NCBI RefSeq assembly: GCF_003050835.1
Contig: NZ_QAOJ01000001.1
Location: forward strand, 124,001-188,000
Reading direction: 5' to 3'
DNA from: Pseudomonas sp. GV071
GTDB taxonomy: Bacteria; Pseudomonadota; Gammaproteobacteria; Pseudomonadales; Pseudomonadaceae
DNA: 64,000 nucleotides
Position numbers and translations under genes: made by a program. Each line of letters starts with the position of its first letter. Position 1 is the first letter of the stretch. The notes beneath the pieces were generated by a model that was given only the letters and a program-made list of their open reading frames with translations, ran no database searches and had not been told where the DNA came from. Below, piece after piece: positions 1 through 9,078 of this stretch.

Positions 1-515
1 TTTTCGCCACCCCAGGCTTCGTTGTGCAGGGTGATCAGCAAACTCTGTTTGCCCCACTCACTGCTGCTGCCCCATGGCGTACTCAGCACGGCTTCGTCGA
101 GGGCGGTGCATAGCACGTAGCGCGCCAGCATCATTTCATCCTGGGCGACGCCGGCCTGGCGCACCTGGTCTTCGAACTGACGCAGGTAACCGAGCATCTG
201 CGCGCGCAGGCTGGCCGGTGCCGGGTGGGCAATGGTGTTGCGCAGGCGGGTGAGCAAGGCCAGCAGCGGCCCGGCGGCTTGTTCCAAGGGATTCAAGCCT
301 TGGTCGCGATTGGTCGGCAGCGGTGCGGCGGCCATGGGCGCCGGCTGCGGGCTCGGGCCACGGGCGGGCGCCGGGTCCGGGGCGCGGCCACCGGGGCGCG
401 GCATGATCATGGTGCGGTCGTCGGCCGGACGCTGGCCGTTGCCGCCGCCACCGTTGCTATTGGTGGAGCCGGTGCCGGGTGGAGGGCTGCCAAACGGATC
501 ATCGATCGGGTGCAT
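1..515 (-). CDS. tssL: T6SS inner-membrane protein TssL (DotU/IcmH family), partial
   Basis: This is the N-terminal part (about 171 residues) of a DotU/IcmH-type protein; the gene runs off the left edge. The first 65 or so residues are rich in Gly, Pro and Ala, as in the disordered N-termini of many TssL proteins. From about residue 73 the sequence reads as the helical cytoplasmic DotU domain (NPLEQAAGPLLALL, then YVLCTALDEAVL, then the W-G-S-S-S-E-W-G-K-Q-S segment). The ATG at 513-515 lies 6 bp after the tssK stop, so the two are translationally close. TssL forms the membrane complex with TssM and TssJ and contacts TssK. The transmembrane helix and any C-terminal OmpA/peptidoglycan-binding extension are outside the window, so the subtype cannot be judged. 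Confidence 0.93.
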   Translation of the reverse strand, partial: MHPIDDPFGSPPPGTGSTNSNGGGGNGQRPADDRTMIMPRPGGRAPDPAPARGPSPQPAPMAAAPLPTNRDQGLNPLEQAAGPLLALLTRLRNTIAHPAPASLRAQMLGYLRQFEDQVRQAGVAQDEMMLARYVLCTALDEAVLSTPWGSSSEWGKQSLLITLHNEAWGGE

Positions 516-521
516 GGCGCT

Positions 522-1856
522 TTATCCTCGAATGGCCCAGAAGGCCAGATTCAGCCCCGGGAACTGCCCGGCAATATGGAAGGCAAAGCCGCCGGAATTG
601 GGCAGTTGCTTCCAGTGCGCGCTGCCGCGGTCCAGCTCGAAATAGGTCGAGCCGGCGTGGTACGGCAGCTGCCGTGGCGCCACCGGCATCGGCAGCAAGC
701 CGATACCCGGTAGCTGCAGATTGACCAGGTCGCGAATGTGCTCCACCGAACCGACCTTGGCCTGCTGCGGGAAATGCCCGCGCAGGGTTTCCCCTGGCAC
801 ATCGGCGCGCACCACCAGAATGAAGGCGGCGTTGTCGATCAGGGTTTTGTCCGCCAGCATCGCCACGTGCACGCCGTAGGATTTCTCCACAATCGGGATC
901 GCCACCGCTTTGCTGTCGATCACCGTTGCCAGTGCCTGGCGCAGGGCCAGGAACACCGGGGCAAAACTGCCGGCCAGGTCGTCATGGCTGTACTGCGGGT
1001 ACTCGGCCGGGCGCCGTTCGCTGGTGGTGAAGGTCGACAGTTCGCCGGCCAGCGCCACCAGTTCGGTGTACAGGCGCTCAGGGTGCAACGGGTTGAGGCG
1101 GGCCAGGTGGCTGGCCAGCGCTTCGGCGCGGTTGATCAGTTGCAGCAGCAGGAAGTCGGCGATCTCCGACGCACCGCCAGCGCTGGAGGCGACCACCCGG
1201 CCGGCGAGGGCTTCACCGCGTTGATGCAGCAAGCCCACCAGTTCATTACAGAAGCCGGCCAGTGGTGTGCTGGCGGCAATGTTGAGCAGCGGCGGCACGT
1301 ATTCGGGGTCGAGCACCAGGGAGCGGTCGGCGCGTTTCTCGCGCACCCGCACCACGCCAATGCTGGCGTATTCGCCGAGGCCATCCTTGTCGGTGAGCAG
1401 GCGCAGTGCCTGGCCGCCGATGGCCACGGGAGCGCGGCTTTCGAACGCGGCGTTGTCGTCGCGCACCTCGCGTACCTGGCTCTGGTAGCGCGCACCGCCG
1501 AGGGCTTCGCCTTCGTCGACGGTGTCGCGGGTGCCGGCGCGGCGCAGCGGCAGGGCCAAGTGAATGATCGCGTCACGGGCGTTGTCGTCGACGCTCAGCG
1601 GCACCGGCGCGTTATCGTCGGCGGGAATATTGAACGGTGTGCCGTCGGGCAACAGGCCCTTGGCCGAGACAATCGCGAGCTTGCCCTGGGCCAGCAACGC
1701 TTCATCAATCTGCAATTCGGAGAAGCCCCAGCCGCCGGCCAGCAGGGGGCGGCAGCGGCCCTCTAGCAGGGTTTCCAGATAGCGGTCGTGTTGCTGGAAA
1801 TGTTGTGGGCGCAGGAACATTCCTTCCGACCACACCACGCGGTTATTCCAAGACAT
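522..1856 (-). CDS. tssK: T6SS baseplate protein TssK
   Basis: A 444-residue protein of full family length. It starts with the characteristic TssK opening MSWNNRVVWSEGMFLRPQHF, which also fixes the start codon. TssK is the cytoplasmic trimeric baseplate component that joins the TssF/G/E wedges to the TssL/TssM membrane complex. It lies 11 bp downstream of tssJ and 6 bp upstream of tssL in one leftward operon (tagH-tssJ-tssK-tssL), the order of the HSI-I locus of P. aeruginosa. No truncation or frameshift is seen. Confidence 0.96.
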   Translation of the reverse strand: MSWNNRVVWSEGMFLRPQHFQQHDRYLETLLEGRCRPLLAGGWGFSELQIDEALLAQGKLAIVSAKGLLPDGTPFNIPADDNAPVPLSVDDNARDAIIHLALPLRRAGTRDTVDEGEALGGARYQSQVREVRDDNAAFESRAPVAIGGQALRLLTDKDGLGEYASIGVVRVREKRADRSLVLDPEYVPPLLNIAASTPLAGFCNELVGLLHQRGEALAGRVVASSAGGASEIADFLLLQLINRAEALASHLARLNPLHPERLYTELVALAGELSTFTTSERRPAEYPQYSHDDLAGSFAPVFLALRQALATVIDSKAVAIPIVEKSYGVHVAMLADKTLIDNAAFILVVRADVPGETLRGHFPQQAKVGSVEHIRDLVNLQLPGIGLLPMPVAPRQLPYHAGSTYFELDRGSAHWKQLPNSGGFAFHIAGQFPGLNLAFWAIRG

Positions 1857-1867
1857 GACGGCTCCTG

Positions 1868-2347
1868 CTACTGGGCTGAACGAGGGGTGACGGCAATGGC
1901 ATGCTGGCCAACCATCACGTCGTAACTACGGGTTTGCTGCGGCTGTACGGCGATCACCTGGCGCCACTGGGCGGTATCCAGGTCGCGGTAGGCCACGACA
2001 ATGGCGAACTGTTTGGTCTGCTCATCCAGGGTGCGCTCAACCAGCAATTGCTCGCTGGGGCGCAGCAGCAGTTGGTCCTGATTGACCAGGTCGGCGCCCA
2101 GGGCGCTTTCGGGTTTATCGATCAGGGTAAAAAAGTCGGCGCGGGAAAAGTTCGCCGCGTTCTTCAGCTCGTACACGCGAATGCGCACCGGCGCCGGATC
2201 GCCAGCCGGGGAGGGGTTCAGTTCGCTGGAGCCGAGGAAGTGTAGTTGCAATACGGTGGGCGGCGGCGGGGGCGGCGGTTCCGACGCGCAAGCGCTGAGC
2301 AGTGACGCGAGCATCACGCCCTGCAGCAGTGAAAAAATCCTTGGCAT
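1868..2347 (-). CDS. tssJ: T6SS outer-membrane lipoprotein TssJ
   Basis: A 159-residue lipoprotein. A short hydrophobic signal peptide ends in a lipobox LSAC, with the lipidated cysteine at about residue 20, followed by a run of seven prolines and then the transthyretin-like TssJ domain (core LQLHFLGSSELNPS, PVRIRVYELKN, DFFTL). TssJ anchors the TssM periplasmic domain at the outer membrane. The start lies 86 bp downstream of the tagH stop, and the gene shares the leftward operon with tssK and tssL. Confidence 0.94.
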   Translation of the reverse strand: MPRIFSLLQGVMLASLLSACASEPPPPPPPTVLQLHFLGSSELNPSPAGDPAPVRIRVYELKNAANFSRADFFTLIDKPESALGADLVNQDQLLLRPSEQLLVERTLDEQTKQFAIVVAYRDLDTAQWRQVIAVQPQQTRSYDVMVGQHAIAVTPRSAQ

Positions 2348-2433
2348 TCTCTGGGTCCTTGAAAAAATTGCCTGACTTGCGCCGCCCGCTGAAGGGCCAC
2401 GCTTCCGTGTTTTAAAAGAGATTAGCTGGGTGG

Positions 2434-3996
2434 TCAGCGGCGGCGCAGACGGGCGCTGTGCTCCTCATAGGCACGACTGAATTCACGGCCAAACAGGTCC
2501 TGAAAATCGTCTTCGGCTTCGCGTTGAATACTGGCGTAGAGGGCGCTGAAGCTCTCCCACAATTGCGCGTGGCGCGCGCCCGGCAGCAAGGCGGAAAAGC
2601 CGCTGGGTTTCTCGAAACGGTTTTCCAGCGCGCTCGGTTCGAAACGTTGCAGCAGGTGGTGAATCGCCGCCTGCACGCCGGCCATCACTGCCATCTGGTG
2701 TGCCTTGATGTCATCGAAGCCGTCTTCGATAGCCTGGTCAGGCGCCAGGAACGCCTGGTTGCCATGACGCAGCAACAGCAGCAGCGCTTCATCGACATTG
2801 GGGGCAAATTTCAGCGGGTTGTTCTGCACCGGCTGAATGGTGGTCTGCTGCATGCGGAACTCGCCCTTGAGGCTACTGCGCGCACGCAATACCTCGATCA
2901 TGCCTTCGACCATCTGTCGGTAGCTGCGGCCGATGGCTTCCATCTGCGCTTCGGCCTGGGCCGGGTCGAGGCGCAACTGCGCTACTCCGGCGCCACGCAG
3001 AAAAGCCTGGAGCAGATCGCCGCTGGCGGTCTGGGCGGGCAGGGGTTGAATCGGCGTCTGTGGCTGAACCGGGGTTGGTTGTGGTGGTGCGGCGGCAGGC
3101 GCGCTGACTTCCACAGTGACCACCACAGCCGGCGGCTCGCTGCTCGGGGTGACAATGCCGGCCCACGGATCATCCACGGCGGGAGCTGGTTGTTGCACGG
3201 GCGGTAGCGCTGTCGGCTGCGCATTGACGGGCACGGCTGGCGGCTCGGCAAACGGATCGGGCACTGCCGGCTGGGCGGGCGCGCTGAGGTCGGCGAACGG
3301 GTCCCAGTCGGCAGGAATCATCGAGCCGCCGCTGGCCGGGGTTACCGGTGGCAATGGAATGATCGGTGTTTGTTGCTGAGGCTGTGGCGTAGGCGGGCGG
3401 AAGTCGTGACGCTCAGCCGGCACATGGTCGGGAATCGGTGCTGAGCCTGCCGCCGGTGCGGCGAGAAAATCGAATAGATCGGGTTTGGTATCCAGCGGCG
3501 AGTTGCCCTGGAAATGTGCCGCTGCCGCATGGCTGGTCGGCTGCGCGTAGGCCTGTGGCATGGGGGTGGCGGCCGGGGCGACGGCGCCGACCTGGCGGCT
3601 CAATAACGCATCGAAACTGGTGGACGGGTCGGTGGCGATTCCCGAGGCAGCCGTGCTGCTGGTGAAGCCGGCGAGGGCATCGAGTTGCACCAGGATGTCG
3701 TACTCGCCGAGGCGGATCAGTTCACCGTCCTGCAAGCGTTCGCTGGAACCGCGGCGCAGGCGCAAACCGGCGTTTACCAGGAGCACGCCATTGGTGCTGT
3801 TGTCGGTCAGGTAGTAGGCACCGTCCTTGAATTGGATGGTGCAGTGCAGGCTGGAAACCAGGCGTTCGGGATCGGGCAGCACCCAATCGTTTTCGGGGCC
3901 ACGGCCGATGGTCAGCACACCCTGATCCAACTGGCGCTCGGTGGCTTGGCCAGGGGTCAGTTTGTGGTAGCTGGTGATGGTCAAACGCAGTGGCAT
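2434..3996 (-). CDS. tagH: T6SS FHA-domain protein TagH (Fha1-like)
   Basis: A 520-residue protein with an N-terminal forkhead-associated domain (about residues 5-100: IGRGPENDWVLPD, SSLHCTI, NSTNGVLLVN), a long Pro/Gln/Ala-rich low-complexity middle (about 130-320) and a C-terminal TagH domain (about 325-520). FHA domains bind phosphothreonine. In HSI-I of P. aeruginosa, Fha1 is phosphorylated by PpkA and dephosphorylated by PppA to control assembly; those genes would lie left of this window. The ATG at 3994-3996 is preferred over an upstream in-frame start at 4059 because AAGGAG sits 7-8 bases before it and the family begins with MPLRLTITSY. The gene is divergent from tssA. Confidence 0.92.
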   Translation of the reverse strand: MPLRLTITSYHKLTPGQATERQLDQGVLTIGRGPENDWVLPDPERLVSSLHCTIQFKDGAYYLTDNSTNGVLLVNAGLRLRRGSSERLQDGELIRLGEYDILVQLDALAGFTSSTAASGIATDPSTSFDALLSRQVGAVAPAATPMPQAYAQPTSHAAAAHFQGNSPLDTKPDLFDFLAAPAAGSAPIPDHVPAERHDFRPPTPQPQQQTPIIPLPPVTPASGGSMIPADWDPFADLSAPAQPAVPDPFAEPPAVPVNAQPTALPPVQQPAPAVDDPWAGIVTPSSEPPAVVVTVEVSAPAAAPPQPTPVQPQTPIQPLPAQTASGDLLQAFLRGAGVAQLRLDPAQAEAQMEAIGRSYRQMVEGMIEVLRARSSLKGEFRMQQTTIQPVQNNPLKFAPNVDEALLLLLRHGNQAFLAPDQAIEDGFDDIKAHQMAVMAGVQAAIHHLLQRFEPSALENRFEKPSGFSALLPGARHAQLWESFSALYASIQREAEDDFQDLFGREFSRAYEEHSARLRRR

Positions 3997-4361
3997 TGCT
4001 ACTCCTTGCAGACGCCTTGCGGCGTTACCCTCCGGCGGTGCAGCAGCTGCAACCGCCATCGCCGAGTCCTACTCGACGTAATTTTTCTTGCGCGAATACT
4101 ACAGCGTGGACGCCGGAGAGTTCCGTCTTTCATCGGAAAATCGAGGATAAAAAGGACGCGCTTCACAGATTATTCTTCTAGGCTAGCTTCTGCTCAGCGC
4201 CAGCCGAACGGTGCCTTGACAACGCTCGGACCTGCTCTAAGAATGCCCGTCGCCCCGCCATGCGCCGTTTTTTCTGCGCCATGGTTTGGCCACCACGTAA
4301 GCCGAAGGAATCGGTTTGCGTAGGCACCCAATCTGATCGAAGGCTGCCCCGTCAGCCAGAT
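3997..4361. promoter_or_regulatory. Divergent T6SS control region between tagH and tssA
   Basis: A 365-bp gene-free stretch between the two divergent T6SS operons must contain both promoters. It is more AT-rich than the flanking genes, mainly between 4070 and 4190. No convincing sigma-54 element (GG-N10-GC) was found by eye. The tagH ribosome-binding site, read on the minus strand, contains CAAGGAG (4002-4008), which fits the core CAnGGAnG motif of RsmA/CsrA binding; the tssA start codon is embedded in ATATGGAG. Post-transcriptional Rsm control of the H1 T6SS is known in P. aeruginosa; applying it here is inference. Confidence 0.5.
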
Positions 4362-5399
4362 ATGGAGATCGCTCGAGTGTTGGATGTACCTGCTCTGCTG
4401 GCCCCGATTAGCGCCGACTCTACCTGCGGCGATGACCTTGAATACGATGCAGCTTTTCTTGAGCTGGAGCGCATTGCGCAAGGTCAACCGGAACGTCAGA
4501 TGGGTGACGCCGTTTTACCGGCGGAACCGCCCGAGTGGCCCCGCGTTCAACAGCACGCCATCGAACTTTTTTCCCGTAGCAAAGACCTGCGCATTGCGAG
4601 CATTTTGCTGCGCAGTTCGTTGGCCATTTCCGGGCTCGCCGGCTTCGCTCAAAGCCTGTTGCTGATCAGCGAATTGCTCAACCAGTACTGGGCTGATTTG
4701 CACCCGCGCCTGGACCCCGACGACAACGACCCCACCTCGCGCATCAACGCGCTGACCGGCCTGAATGCCGACGAAAATATTCGTCTGCTGTGGGAGAGCC
4801 TGCTGGTGCGTTCGCGCACCGTTGGCCCCGTCACCTTGCGTGCTGCAGTGAGTGCTTACGGCTTGCAGCGTTTCGCCAGCGAGACACTCAGTCAGGAGCA
4901 AGTGGCCGGCGCCCTGCGCGACGGCGATGCCGACGCCGTGCTCGCCACCCGCGATGCCGTGGCCCAGGCGCTGACCGCCATGGGCGCGATTGAAAGCCAG
5001 GTCAGCGAGCAGGTCGGCTCCGATCAGGGTGTCGATCTCGGCCCGCTGAAACAGCTGTTGCGCCAGGCCGCGCAAACCCTCGGCAGCAGTGCCCAGGCGG
5101 GTGAGGGCGGGGCCAGCGAAGAGACCAGCCAGAGCGGCGCTGACGGCGAGTCGGGCAGCACAGTAAGCGCAGCGGCGGTACCGCGCGTCAGCGGCGAGAT
5201 TGCTAACCGTGACGACGTCTTGCGTCTGCTCGATCGCCTGCTTGACTACTACGCTCGGCACGAACCCTCGAGCCCGGTGCCGGTGCTGCTCAGCCGCGCC
5301 AAAACCCTGGTCACCGCCGACTTCGCCGCCATCGTGCGCAACCTGATTCCCGATGGCATGTCGCAGTTCGAAGCACTGCGCGGCCCCGATTCCGAATGA
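4362..5399 (+). CDS. tssA: T6SS protein TssA (ImpA family)
   Basis: A 345-residue ImpA-type protein. The ATG at 4362 is chosen because the family begins with a short lead into the conserved ImpA_N domain (LLAPISADSTCGDDLEYD, residues about 9-26). Upstream in-frame codons would add a basic, unrelated 34-residue stretch. There is no strong Shine-Dalgarno sequence before this start, so it is the least certain one in the cluster. The N-terminal domain spans about residues 8-130; the C-terminal part contains an Ala/Ser/Gly linker (about 235-280) and a helical end. TssA primes and caps the growing sheath. It opens the rightward operon, as PA0082 does in HSI-I. Confidence 0.92.
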   Translation: MEIARVLDVPALLAPISADSTCGDDLEYDAAFLELERIAQGQPERQMGDAVLPAEPPEWPRVQQHAIELFSRSKDLRIASILLRSSLAISGLAGFAQSLLLISELLNQYWADLHPRLDPDDNDPTSRINALTGLNADENIRLLWESLLVRSRTVGPVTLRAAVSAYGLQRFASETLSQEQVAGALRDGDADAVLATRDAVAQALTAMGAIESQVSEQVGSDQGVDLGPLKQLLRQAAQTLGSSAQAGEGGASEETSQSGADGESGSTVSAAAVPRVSGEIANRDDVLRLLDRLLDYYARHEPSSPVPVLLSRAKTLVTADFAAIVRNLIPDGMSQFEALRGPDSE

Positions 5400-5498
5400 C
5401 TCTGCGGGCCTCGCCCGCAAGCCGCAATCCAATCATCGGTTGCACGCCTTAGCCGCTGATTTCACTGTTCAATCGCCCCACGGCGACGGAGGAGCAAC

Positions 5499-6008
5499 AT
5501 GGTCACCAGTAGCCAGAAATTCATCGCCCGCAACCGCGCGCCCCGTGTGCAGATCGAGTACGACGTGGAGCTCTACGGTGCGGAGAAAAAAATCCAGCTG
5601 CCCTTCGTCATGGGCGTCATGGCTGACCTCGCCGGCAAACCTGCCGAGCCGTTGGCAGCGGTTGCCGACCGCAAGTTTCTGGAAATCGACGTCGACAACT
5701 TCGACTCGCGCCTCAAGGCCATGAAGCCACGTGTGGCCTTCAACGTGCCCAACGCCCTGACCGGCGAAGGCAACCTGAGCCTGGATGTGACCTTCGAAAG
5801 CATGGAGGACTTCAGCCCGGCCAACATCGCGCGCAAGGTCGACTCGTTGAGCAAGCTGCTCGATGCCCGCACCCAACTGGCCAACCTGCTGACCTATATG
5901 GACGGCAAGACCGGCGCCGAAGACATGATCATGAAAGCAATCCAGGACCCGGCTCTGTTGCAAGCGCTGGCCAGCGCACCGAAGCCCAACGACGAGCCGA
6001 AGGCTTAA
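5499..6008 (+). CDS. tssB: T6SS contractile sheath small subunit TssB
   Basis: A 169-residue VipA/TssB protein with the conserved SQKFIARNRAPRVQIEYDVE start and the PFVMGVMADLAG motif. It forms heterodimers with TssC that polymerise into the contractile sheath. A good Shine-Dalgarno sequence (GGAGGAG) precedes the ATG at 5499. The 99-bp gap from tssA holds a short perfect hairpin (7-bp arms at 5403-5409 and 5413-5419) without a T-run, which may act as an mRNA stability or processing site. tssC follows after 13 bp. Confidence 0.96.
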   Translation: MVTSSQKFIARNRAPRVQIEYDVELYGAEKKIQLPFVMGVMADLAGKPAEPLAAVADRKFLEIDVDNFDSRLKAMKPRVAFNVPNALTGEGNLSLDVTFESMEDFSPANIARKVDSLSKLLDARTQLANLLTYMDGKTGAEDMIMKAIQDPALLQALASAPKPNDEPKA

Positions 6009-6021
6009 GAGGACGATCAGC

Positions 6022-7518
6022 ATGGCTGAATTGAGCACCGACACCCAGGCGTTGCCCCAGGCAACGACCGAGCAGACCAGTGAGTTCGCCAACCTCCTGC
6101 TGCAAGAATTCAAACCCAAGACCGAGCGTGCCCGCGAGGCGGTGGAAACCGCTGTGCGCACCCTGGCCGAACATGCGCTGGCACAGACCAACCTGATCTC
6201 CAACGACGCCATCAAGTCGATTGAATCGATCATTGCCGCCATCGACGCCAAGCTCACCGAGCAGGTCAACCTGATCATGCACCACCCGGATTTCCAGCAA
6301 CTGGAAAGCGCCTGGCGTGGCCTGCATTACCTGGTCAACAACACCGAGACCGATGAGCAACTGAAGATTCGCGTGCTCAACATCTCCAAGCCGGAACTGC
6401 ACAAGACCCTGAAGAAATTCAAGGGCACCACCTGGGACCAGAGCCCGATCTTCAAGAAGATGTACGAAGAGGAATACGGTCAGTTCGGCGGCGAGCCGTA
6501 TGGCTGCCTGGTGGGCGACTACTACTTCGACCAGTCGCCACCGGATGTCGAACTGCTCGGCGAAATGGCCAAGATTTCCGCGGCCATGCACGCCCCGTTC
6601 ATTGCTGCCGCATCGCCGACCGTAATGGGCATGGGCTCATGGCAGGAACTGTCGAACCCGCGCGACCTGACCAAGATCTTCACCACCCCGGAATACGCCG
6701 GCTGGCGCTCGCTGCGTGAGTCCGACGACTCGCGCTACATCGGCCTGACCATGCCGCGTTTCCTGGCGCGCTTGCCTTACGGCGCCAAGACCGACCCGGT
6801 TGAAGCCTTCGCCTTCGAAGAAGAAACCACCGGCGCCGACAGCAGCAAATACACCTGGGCCAACTCGGCCTACGCCATGGCGGTGAACATCAACCGCTCG
6901 TTCAAACTGTACGGCTGGTGCTCGCGGATTCGCGGCATCGAATCGGGCGGTGAAGTGGAAGGCCTGCCGGCCCACACGTTCCCCACCGACGACGGTGGCG
7001 TGGACATGAAGTGCCCGACCGAAATCGCCATTTCCGACCGCCGCGAGGCCGAGTTGGCGAAGAACGGTTTTATGCCGCTGCTGCACAAAAAGAACACCGA
7101 CTTTGCGGCCTTCATCGGTGCCCAGTCGCTGCAGAAACCGGCCGAATACGACGACCCGGACGCCACCGCCAACGCCAACCTGGCCGCGCGCCTGCCGTAC
7201 CTGTTCGCCACCTGCCGCTTCGCCCATTACCTGAAGTGCATCGTGCGCGACAAGATCGGCTCGTTCAAAGAGAAGGACGATATGCAGCGCTGGCTGCAGG
7301 ACTGGATTCTCAACTACGTCGACGGTGACCCGGCGCACTCCACCGAAACCACCAAGGCCCAGCACCCGCTGGCCGCTGCCGAGGTGGTGGTGGAAGAAGT
7401 CGAGGGCAACCCGGGCTACTACAACTCGAAGTTTTTCCTGCGTCCGCACTACCAGCTGGAAGGGCTGACCGTCTCTCTGCGTCTCGTATCCAAACTGCCT
7501 TCGGCCAAGAGCGCCTGA
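6022..7518 (+). CDS. tssC: T6SS contractile sheath large subunit TssC
   Basis: A 498-residue VipB/EvpB-type protein of full length, partner of TssB in the sheath. Conserved stretches include LIMHHPDFQQLESAWRGLHY (about residues 82-101), YGCLVGDYYFDQSP (about 160-175) and the C-terminal YYNSKFFLRPHYQLEGL. A Shine-Dalgarno-like AAGAGGA precedes the ATG. The gene is intact and is followed by a 74-bp gap before hcp. Confidence 0.97.
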   Translation: MAELSTDTQALPQATTEQTSEFANLLLQEFKPKTERAREAVETAVRTLAEHALAQTNLISNDAIKSIESIIAAIDAKLTEQVNLIMHHPDFQQLESAWRGLHYLVNNTETDEQLKIRVLNISKPELHKTLKKFKGTTWDQSPIFKKMYEEEYGQFGGEPYGCLVGDYYFDQSPPDVELLGEMAKISAAMHAPFIAAASPTVMGMGSWQELSNPRDLTKIFTTPEYAGWRSLRESDDSRYIGLTMPRFLARLPYGAKTDPVEAFAFEEETTGADSSKYTWANSAYAMAVNINRSFKLYGWCSRIRGIESGGEVEGLPAHTFPTDDGGVDMKCPTEIAISDRREAELAKNGFMPLLHKKNTDFAAFIGAQSLQKPAEYDDPDATANANLAARLPYLFATCRFAHYLKCIVRDKIGSFKEKDDMQRWLQDWILNYVDGDPAHSTETTKAQHPLAAAEVVVEEVEGNPGYYNSKFFLRPHYQLEGLTVSLRLVSKLPSAKSA

Positions 7519-7592
7519 GGCAACTCTCAACACGGCCTGCCATGGTGGCGGGCCCGACCCAATGAAGTGGCTGCGGCCACACAGGAGGAATC

Positions 7593-8081
7593 ATGGCTGT
7601 TGATATGTTCATCAAGATCGGTGACATCAAGGGCGAATCCAAGGACAAGGCCCACGCCGACGAAGTTGACGTGCTGGCCTGGAGCTGGGGCATGTCGCAG
7701 AACGGCAACATGCACCTGGGCACTGGCGGCGGCGCCGGCAAAGTCAACGTGCAGGACCTGACGTTGACCAAGTACCTGGACAAGGCGACGCCGAACCTGA
7801 TGATGGCCTGCTCCTCGGGCAAGCATTACCCCGAAGCCAAGCTCACCGTGCGCAAGGCCGGTGGTGACAGCCAGGTGGAATACCTGGTGATCACCATGAA
7901 AGAAGTGCTGATCTCCTCGGTGACCACCGGTGGCAGCGGCGGCGAAGACCGTCTGACCGAAACCATCGGTCTGAACTTCGCCCAGGTGCAAGTGGATTAC
8001 CAAGGTCAGAAAGAAGACGGCTCGAAAGAGGGCGGTCCGATCAAGTACGGCTGGAACATCCGTCAGAACGTCAAGATCTGA
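7593..8081 (+). CDS. hcp: T6SS inner-tube protein Hcp (Hcp1 type)
   Basis: A 162-residue Hcp with the family opening MAVDMFIKIGDIKGES and the W-S-W-G-M-S segment; its length equals that of P. aeruginosa Hcp1. Hexameric rings stack into the tube expelled by the sheath, and Hcp chaperones small effectors. AGGAGG just before the ATG gives very strong translation initiation, as expected for the most abundant T6SS component. The gene is followed by a large inverted-repeat element that may stabilise its mRNA or reduce read-through into tagJ. Confidence 0.97.
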   Translation: MAVDMFIKIGDIKGESKDKAHADEVDVLAWSWGMSQNGNMHLGTGGGAGKVNVQDLTLTKYLDKATPNLMMACSSGKHYPEAKLTVRKAGGDSQVEYLVITMKEVLISSVTTGGSGGEDRLTETIGLNFAQVQVDYQGQKEDGSKEGGPIKYGWNIRQNVKI

Positions 8082-8101
8082 TTGCAGTTTGTGGGAGAGG
8101 C

Positions 8102-8233
8102 GTAGGTTGGGTTGAGCGTAGCGAAGCCCAACAAACCGTCCACAGGACGGTGCGTATCGGTTTCAAAAGGGACCGATACGCGGAGCCCTTTGGGCTCCCT
8201 GTTGGGCTTCGCCTTTGGCTCAACCCAACCTAC
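8102..8233. repeat. REPIN-like paired inverted repeat between hcp and tagJ
   Basis: Two inverted copies of a GTAG-headed hairpin unit: GTAGGTTGGGTTGAGC... with an AAGCCCAAC closing arm (8102-8132), and its inverse (8201-8233). The complementarity extends outward to GTGGGAG/CTCCCAC (8091-8097 and 8237-8243). Between the arms are two further perfect hairpins: 10-bp arms at 8152-8161 and 8172-8181, and GGAGCCC/GGGCTCC within 8183-8199. The GTAG tetranucleotide next to a hairpin is the hallmark of REP sequences mobilised by RAYT (TnpA-REP) proteins. The sequence differs from the other REP pairs in this window. No RAYT gene is visible here. Confidence 0.8.
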
Positions 8234-8284
8234 CCCCTCCCACAATTTTTTATGTGCTCCATCCAATCTCAGGGAAGTGCTGTT

Positions 8285-9076
8285 ATGACTGCCGATGAAC
8301 TGCTGCGTGCCGGACGCCTCGATGATGCACTCAAGGCCCTGCAAGACCAGGTTCGCGGCGCTCCCGCCAACGCCACCCTGCGGATTTTTCTTTTTCAACT
8401 GCTGGCCGTTCTCGGTCAGTGGAGCCGCGCGCAAAACCAGCTGAAAGTGGTCGGCGAACTGGATGCCGCTGCCTTGCCGATGGTGCAAACCTACCGCACC
8501 GCGCTGGAGTGCGAAGCCCTGCGTGCCGAGGTGTTTGCCGGGCGGGTGACGCCGGTGATTCTCGGCGAGCCAGCCGAGTGGATCGCGCCGCTGATCCAGG
8601 CCCTGAAGCTCGACGCCGACGGCCATACCGCCGCCGCCCAGCAACTGCGCGAGCAAGCCTTTGAAGCCGCACCGGCCACCGCGGGCCAGGTGAATGGCAG
8701 CCCCTTCGCCTGGTTCGCCGATGCCGACCCCCGTTTGGGCCCGGTGCTGGAAGTGATCGTCAACGGTCGTTATGCCTGGCTGCCAATGAGCAACCTCAGC
8801 AGCCTGACGGTGGAAGCGCCGAGCGACCTGCGTGACCTGGTGTGGCTACCGGCCGAGCTGACCCTGATCAACGGCGGCACCCTGGTGGCCTTGCTGCCCA
8901 GCCGGTACCCCGACACCCTGGCAGCCGGCGATGACGCCGCGCGCCTGGCGCGCAAAACCGAATTCCTCGACAGCGGCGTGCCGCTCGGCCAGCGCCTGTT
9001 TGCCAGCGATGAAGGCGACACCGCGCTGTTCGATTTACGCACGCTGCACTTCGACGCGGCCGCCGAGCGCGCCTGA
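8285..9076 (+). CDS. tagJ: T6SS accessory protein TagJ (ImpE family)
   Basis: A 263-residue ImpE/SciE-type protein with an N-terminal tetratricopeptide-like helical part ([20 protein letters not shown], residues about 4-23) and a C-terminal domain holding the family stretch [16 protein letters not shown]. In P. aeruginosa, TagJ1 binds the N-terminus of the sheath subunit TssB1 and is thought to modulate ClpV-driven sheath disassembly. The ATG at 8285 is preferred to longer in-frame starts because those would read through the repeat element upstream. tssE follows after 2 bp. Confidence 0.9.
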   Translation: MTADELLRAGRLDDALKALQDQVRGAPANATLRIFLFQLLAVLGQWSRAQNQLKVVGELDAAALPMVQTYRTALECEALRAEVFAGRVTPVILGEPAEWIAPLIQALKLDADGHTAAAQQLREQAFEAAPATAGQVNGSPFAWFADADPRLGPVLEVIVNGRYAWLPMSNLSSLTVEAPSDLRDLVWLPAELTLINGGTLVALLPSRYPDTLAAGDDAARLARKTEFLDSGVPLGQRLFASDEGDTALFDLRTLHFDAAAERA

Positions 9077-9078
9077 CC

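Noticed and set aside
3997..4361. Sigma-54 promoter for the T6SS operons
   Set aside because: The best candidate (TTGGCCACCACGTAAGCC) has 11 rather than 10 bases between GG and GC; not supported.
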